From the NCBI GenBank assembly GCA_018336015.1, contig JAGXQZ010000001.1, positions 31,144 through 95,143 on the forward strand: a DNA stretch of 64,000 bases, written 5' to 3'. Within the stretch, counting starts at the first letter, position 1. Every line of letters begins with the position of its first letter. The translations under genes and the position numbers were made by a program. The notes beneath the pieces are model-generated. The model made no database searches and was not told the origin of the DNA. It was given only the letters and a program-made list of their open reading frames with translations. This DNA comes from Algoriphagus sp. Lineage in GTDB: Bacteria > Bacteroidota > Bacteroidia > Cytophagales > Cyclobacteriaceae. This document shows positions 61,001 to 64,000 of the stretch, one piece after another.

Positions 61001-61524
61001 TAGGTTTCATCCCAAGTTTCAAACTCAGTAATACCCTGCATGATAGGGTGTGCAGCGTCTACGATTTTGGCGGTGAACTTACCGTCGCCGTGGGATTTGA
61101 ACTGACCGCCTACTGTTTTCACATACCAATCTGAATTTCGGAAGCACCAAGAGGCACTGTGAACCGGGATCAGGGCTTTGCCACTTTGGACATAATCCTT
61201 CAAAGCAGCTTCTTGACTGGCGCTGATAGAATCATGATTGGCATAAATCATCAGACCGTCGTAATTGTAAAGTACCTCCTCATTAAGATCATTTAGATCT
61301 GTGGTGTAGGTAAGGTTGATGCCTTTTTGGAAAAGGGGAGTTCCAAGGTGCAGCATCAATTTTTCCGAATTATGGTGTTCGCTTTCATGGCCGAGAACAA
61401 GGATTTCCACTCTTCTTGGTTCGGTCATGGAAAGGAATTGATTTTTTCTTCCACAGGAAGAAAAAAAGAGCACCATACTCAAGATCAAGAGACTGAGAGG
61501 TCTCAAATTCATGTTTTGGTTCAT
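58036..61524 (-). CDS. ThuA-propeller-HEAT-LamG-azurin multidomain lipoprotein
   Basis: Protein of 1162 residues. Lipoprotein signal with S-S-C24. About 35-245: ThuA glutamine-amidotransferase-like domain (EILVLGHESEHHNSE; IPVHSASWCFRNSDWY; VFYTAYGHNEETW). About 275-650: PVC-type propeller (PMAFAWDERGRLFVIETVDYPNE; DTDGDGKADKATVFADNL). About 655-840: HEAT-like helices. About 870-1010: LamG-like sandwich resembling arylsulfatase C-termini. About 1045-1162: azurin/auracyanin cupredoxin with all type-1 copper ligands: His1078 (FMQHNLV), Cys1146, His1151 and Met1155 (C-T-V-P-G-H-W-R-I-M). It should oxidise or bind a sugar at the cell surface and pass electrons through copper. It is divergent from an AraC regulator. 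Confidence 0.88.
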   Translation of the reverse strand: MNQNMNLRPLSLLILSMVLFFSSCGRKNQFLSMTEPRRVEILVLGHESEHHNSEKLMLHLGTPLFQKGINLTYTTDLNDLNEEVLYNYDGLMIYANHDSISASQEAALKDYVQSGKALIPVHSASWCFRNSDWYVKTVGGQFKSHGDGKFTAKIVDAAHPIMQGITEFETWDETYVHSQLNPAMHVLMQRDQEPYTWTLEEGDGRVFYTAYGHNEETWKQPEFQELIANGILWAVGDKVNELLGAYQIPTPQFQDAEIPNYEKKDPAPRFQLPLSPEESMKLVQLPIEFEMELFASEPMIINPMAFAWDERGRLFVIETVDYPNEVRTEGGNDKIKILEDTDGDGKADKATVFADNLNIPTSIMAVNGGILISMAPDFVFLKDTDGDDVADVREVIMTGWGKSDTHAGPSNLKYGFDNKIWGVLGYSGFNGEVSGRRHSFGQGVYRFDPTGENLQYLGNTSNNTWGLGFTEDFETFISTANGQHSVYFSMANNYLKRPIFQGSANTVHGIDSHYDMPHLTPFLRQVDWHGSYTAAAGHNFYTARSFPEKYWNRIAFVAEPTGRVLHNAIINPDGSGFKEKNGFNILASSDEWFSPVHAEVGPDGALWVADWYNFIIQHNPTPRGFENGAGNAYINPLRDSKHGRIYRIKYKGGEDSETFDLKDADGDELIEALQSDNMFWRLTAQRLIVEKQDKSVLADLYKIIADPKVDKVGLNGPAINALWTLHGLGELTGENADANAAVEKALSHPSAAVRKNALRVLPKSEASLSAILASGVINDPDLHTRKYAFLAISDMPFSEQAAKALLEAAKNEENGKDAYLPQAVFAAVLSHPTEFAKRDNTKALQAGGDTELSLSDRISRSLVAEQYPLDQRNSILFPPDVAGKEIAIRMMISKAENPLEGVLVAQGNNTNGYSLYIYQDALHFAVAQDEKLTILSSKKALPEEQFTIDATLTADGSMSLKINGEEIGKGKTKGLFPKELSPRSVRVGRNDSKNVVGKYEGTWWFGGRLSNKSTLSLKKPGTSLEAEASLADAAKANGTSFVKLSVIPHEMKFDKASFTVKAGSQVTIDFENPDFMQHNLVVGQKGAMETIGKAADELARDPKGAEMNFVPKIPQVIAATRLVDPEGRESLVFVAPTEPGEYPFVCTVPGHWRIMNGIMIVQ

Positions 61525-61656
61525 ACTTTGGGTTATAATTTTTTTAGAAGATAATATTCTGGATTTAGCTCATGAAATCCTTACTGTTTTTCCTTGATTT
61601 ATGACTGTTTTTTACCAAAATTAAGGGGGATTAGCAGTCAAAACGGTAATAATACA

Positions 61657-62541
61657 GTGAAAAATCCAGTACAAAAATCTCGAATACCAGAAGGCAAAGC
61701 CTTTGTTATCAAAGAGTTAATTGCTCCATATTTTGATGTCAACTGGCATTTTCACTCTGAATACCAATTATTTGTCGTGCTCAAAGGCAAAGGAACAAGG
61801 TTTATTGGTGACCATACCAAGAGCTTTAGAGAAGGGGACATGGTGCTGACCGGACCCAATTTGCCCCACTTATGGAAAAATGACAAAGCCTATCATGAGC
61901 CGGAAAACAAATTGGAAACCCATGGTGTGGTGATCTATTTTCCGGATAACTTTTTGAATGAGTCTGTATTTCAGTTGGATGAGTTTGAAGGAATTTCGAG
62001 GATGCTCAAGTTATCTGAAAGAGGCATCGAAGTGACCGGTGAGACCAATATCCAAGTGAAGAGAATGATGCTGGAGCTGCTCCATCTCAAAGGCACAAAG
62101 AGTATTTTGCACTTGCTCAAACTGTTGGATTTGTTGGTGGATTCGAAGGATTGTAAACTCATCGCCGATGCGGGATACATCAATACCAACAAAGAATCAG
62201 AAAAAGACCGAATGGGGCAGGTGTACGAATATGTGATGCAGAATTTTCAGTCAAAAGTGAGTTTGGAAGAAGCTGCTCAACTTTCCAATCTTTCGGTTTC
62301 TGCTTTCAGTAGGTATTTTAAATCACGAGTGAATAAATCCTTTTCTGATTTCTTGACCGAAGTTAGAATTGCCCATGCTTGCAAGCTTTTGCATGAAAGC
62401 GACCTGAACATCAGCGAAATTTCCTATGAATGTGGATTTTTTACCCTCTCCAATTTCAACAAACTATTCAGAGAACGGATGAAAAAGACTCCAATGGAAT
62501 ACAGAAGGGAATTTAAATCTTCATTTTACCCCAGAAACTAG
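61657..62541 (+). CDS. AraC-family transcriptional regulator with cupin sensor
   Basis: About 294 residues from a GTG at 61657 (MKNPVQKSRIPEGKAFVIKE); a TTG at 61594 would add 21 residues of poor quality. The N-terminal cupin holds NWHFHSEYQLFVVLKGKG and REGDMVLTGPNLPHLW, typical of sugar-sensing AraC_binding domains. C-terminal double helix-turn-helix: SLEEAAQLSNLSVSAFSRYFK and NISEISYECGFFTLSNFNKLFR. It probably activates the divergent ThuA-epimerase-Gfo operon. Its last 4 bp overlap the convergent LytTR gene. Confidence 0.9.
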   Translation: MKNPVQKSRIPEGKAFVIKELIAPYFDVNWHFHSEYQLFVVLKGKGTRFIGDHTKSFREGDMVLTGPNLPHLWKNDKAYHEPENKLETHGVVIYFPDNFLNESVFQLDEFEGISRMLKLSERGIEVTGETNIQVKRMMLELLHLKGTKSILHLLKLLDLLVDSKDCKLIADAGYINTNKESEKDRMGQVYEYVMQNFQSKVSLEEAAQLSNLSVSAFSRYFKSRVNKSFSDFLTEVRIAHACKLLHESDLNISEISYECGFFTLSNFNKLFRERMKKTPMEYRREFKSSFYPRN

Positions 62542-63215
62542 CCTTGGAGCTTTATTTTCACCTGGTCCAGAAAGGAGGAACTCACCGGCACAGAGAAACT
62601 TTTAGCCCATACTTGGTGACGCTCAACTTTGGTGATGAGGTTTTGATTCACCAAAAAAGAACGGTGGGTTCTCAAGAAGTAGGATGGGAGTAATTTTTCA
62701 GTTTCAGCAAGGGTCATCCTGCTTTGGATTTTTTGAGCCGATAGTTGAAAAGTCACATAATTTCCTTGTGCCTCACAGTACAATAAGTCCGAAAAATCTA
62801 CCCGGACCTGTCCATCTGAAGTTTTCACAAACAAAAATGCAGGCTCATTTTTTGGCCTGAGGTCAATCCATTCTTGAGCCTTTTGACAGGATTTGAGAAA
62901 GCGACTGAGATTGAAGGGTTTCAATAGATAATCCAAGGCATCCAACTCAAAACCTTTGACAGCGTAATCCGAATAGGCAGTCGTGAATACCACCAAGGTT
63001 TCTTTGGGTACCAATGCTGCAAGGTCAATGCCTGAAATATCAGGCATATTGATATCCAGAAAAAGCAGATCAACCGACTGGTTTTTTAAATATTCCAAGC
63101 CAAGAATAGCATCAGTAAATACAGCCTCAAGCTTGAGAAAAGGTACCTTGGAGGCGTGAGATTTAATCACCTCCAAGGCGAAAGATTCATCATCAATGGC
63201 GATAGCCTTAATCAT
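62538..63215 (-). CDS. LytTR response regulator
   Basis: Protein of 225 residues. Receiver domain with acidic pocket (IAIDDES), phospho-acceptor Asp in DLLFLDINMPDISG, Thr in VFTTAYSDYA, Lys in LLKPF. LytTR DNA-binding domain (VDFSDLLYCEAQGNYVTFQ; LPSYFLRTHRSFLVNQNLITKVERH). The gene start overlaps the stop of the kinase gene by one base (TAATG), so the two form a pair. Targets unknown. Confidence 0.93.
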   Translation of the reverse strand: MIKAIAIDDESFALEVIKSHASKVPFLKLEAVFTDAILGLEYLKNQSVDLLFLDINMPDISGIDLAALVPKETLVVFTTAYSDYAVKGFELDALDYLLKPFNLSRFLKSCQKAQEWIDLRPKNEPAFLFVKTSDGQVRVDFSDLLYCEAQGNYVTFQLSAQKIQSRMTLAETEKLLPSYFLRTHRSFLVNQNLITKVERHQVWAKSFSVPVSSSFLDQVKIKLQG

Positions 63216-64000
63216 TAGGAATGAATTTGAACTGAAAGATGAACAAAGAAATCAGTGTCGTTGGAAACAATGCTCAATTGATGCTTTTCCGGATAGAGAA
63301 TTTCCAGACGTTTTTTGACATTGTCCAGACCGATGCCGGATTCTTCGCGGGATTTCTCATTCTGAGGCTTTTCAGGATGCACACTATTGACCAAGTCTAA
63401 ATGTAACGAACCCGCCATGCAACGGAGATTGAGGCGAATCCATGATTTTTCTTTGGCTGAAATTCCGTGTTTGAACGCATTTTCTACAAAAGGAATGATC
63501 AGCATCGGAGCAATTTCTCCCTGACATTGTGCATCGTTCAGCTGAATGTCCAGTTCGAGATTTGACTGTGATCCAAATCTCAAGAGCTGCAGGTCAAGGT
63601 AGTTTTTGAGGTAGTCAATTTCACGGGAAAGTGGGATGGAGGGAAGTTGATTTTCATGAAGCATAAAGCGCATCATGTCGCCGAGCTTCTGGATACCATC
63701 AGATGTTTTTTCAGCATTTTCGATCAAAGCACTGGCATAAAGGGTATTCAGGGCGTTGAATAGAAAGTGTGGGTTGATCTGAGATCGCAGAAAGTCAAAG
63801 CTTGCATTTCCTTGATCGACTTGGGTAGAAAGCGTGGATATTCTGCCTATGAAGGAATCATATTTTCTAAAAAGTAAGGATGTCAGCGGAAAAAAGATCA
63901 ATTGGATAAAGGCATTAACACCTAAGCCTCCGATGACGAAGATTTCTTCTTGATCTTCATTGGCGGCAATGATTCCAAACAAAATGAATAATCCAGCCAC
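63215..64000 (-). CDS. LytS/YehU-type sensor histidine kinase, partial
   Basis: The C-terminal 261 residues are present; the frame is open at the right window edge, so the N-terminus is missing. Two membrane helices remain at the start of the visible part. His_kinase domain with the phospho-His in SQINPHFLFNALNTLY, then an ATPase part with PFVENAFKHG (N-box) and SGIGLDNVKKRL (G-box). It should phosphorylate the LytTR regulator encoded next. Confidence 0.92.
   Translation of the reverse strand: MAGLFILFGIIAANEDQEEIFVIGGLGVNAFIQLIFFPLTSLLFRKYDSFIGRISTLSTQVDQGNASFDFLRSQINPHFLFNALNTLYASALIENAEKTSDGIQKLGDMMRFMLHENQLPSIPLSREIDYLKNYLDLQLLRFGSQSNLELDIQLNDAQCQGEIAPMLIIPFVENAFKHGISAKEKSWIRLNLRCMAGSLHLDLVNSVHPEKPQNEKSREESGIGLDNVKKRLEILYPEKHQLSIVSNDTDFFVHLSVQIHS

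Overview
The window reads as chromosomal DNA of a free-living Bacteroidetes bacterium, most likely a Cytophagales member of the Cyclobacteriaceae/Algoriphagus type. The grounds are a short primary sigma factor without region 1.1, a tRNA promoter of the form TTTG-N19-TANNTTTG, lipoproteins with F-[TS]-S-C lipoboxes, DUF5686 and OMP_b-brl outer-membrane proteins, BshB1 for bacillithiol, START-like and DUF349 proteins, and AT-rich leaders without strong Shine-Dalgarno sequences. The genus is an inference. I see no prophage, transposase, CRISPR array or rRNA.

Layout, left to right. 0-5 kb: a TonB-dependent receptor divergent from a Crp-type regulator, a repeat-rich gap, an MFS transporter and a small lipoprotein. 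5-9 kb (minus strand): malonyl-CoA synthetase, the MadL/MadM malonate carrier and a transglutaminase lipoprotein, packed as an operon for malonate uptake and activation. 9-13.3 kb: polyphosphate/ATP glucokinase, glucose-6-phosphate dehydrogenase and 6-phosphogluconolactonase, which carry glucose into the oxidative pentose phosphate pathway. 13.5-19.9 kb: a seven-gene coupled operon, read dtxR - troA - troB - troC (fused to a DtxR-like regulator) - troD - thioredoxin - mnmE. A palindrome lies over its predicted promoter.

At about 20 kb gene polarity flips: 18 of 21 CDS to the left run leftward, and most genes from 21.4 to 50.8 kb run rightward, including thrS-infC-rpmI-rplT, rpsO, pnp, sigA and trxB. 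An AT-rich gap and DnaA-box-like 9-mers sit exactly at this switch, so I propose a replication origin at about 19.93-20.33 kb. The 21-51 kb arm is mostly core: dapD, a HerA-like ATPase, an HPt protein, an LhgO-type oxidase, the translation genes, an LptF/G permease, a bacillithiol deacetylase, pdxH, a DUF349 protein and two tRNAs.

51-62.5 kb is an accessory carbohydrate region. It holds a GH18 lipoprotein, a dehydrogenase-like propeller lipoprotein with cytochrome c and discoidin-like domains, a Gfo/Idh/MocA protein lacking the usual EKP lysine, a TIM-barrel sugar epimerase, and a 1162-residue ThuA-propeller-HEAT-LamG-azurin protein, with a divergent AraC regulator. Two separate lipoproteins pair a propeller with a redox domain (heme c or type-1 copper), which suggests sugar oxidation at the cell surface coupled to electron carriers. 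The window ends in a LytTR response regulator and its LytS/YehU-type histidine kinase, cut by the right edge.
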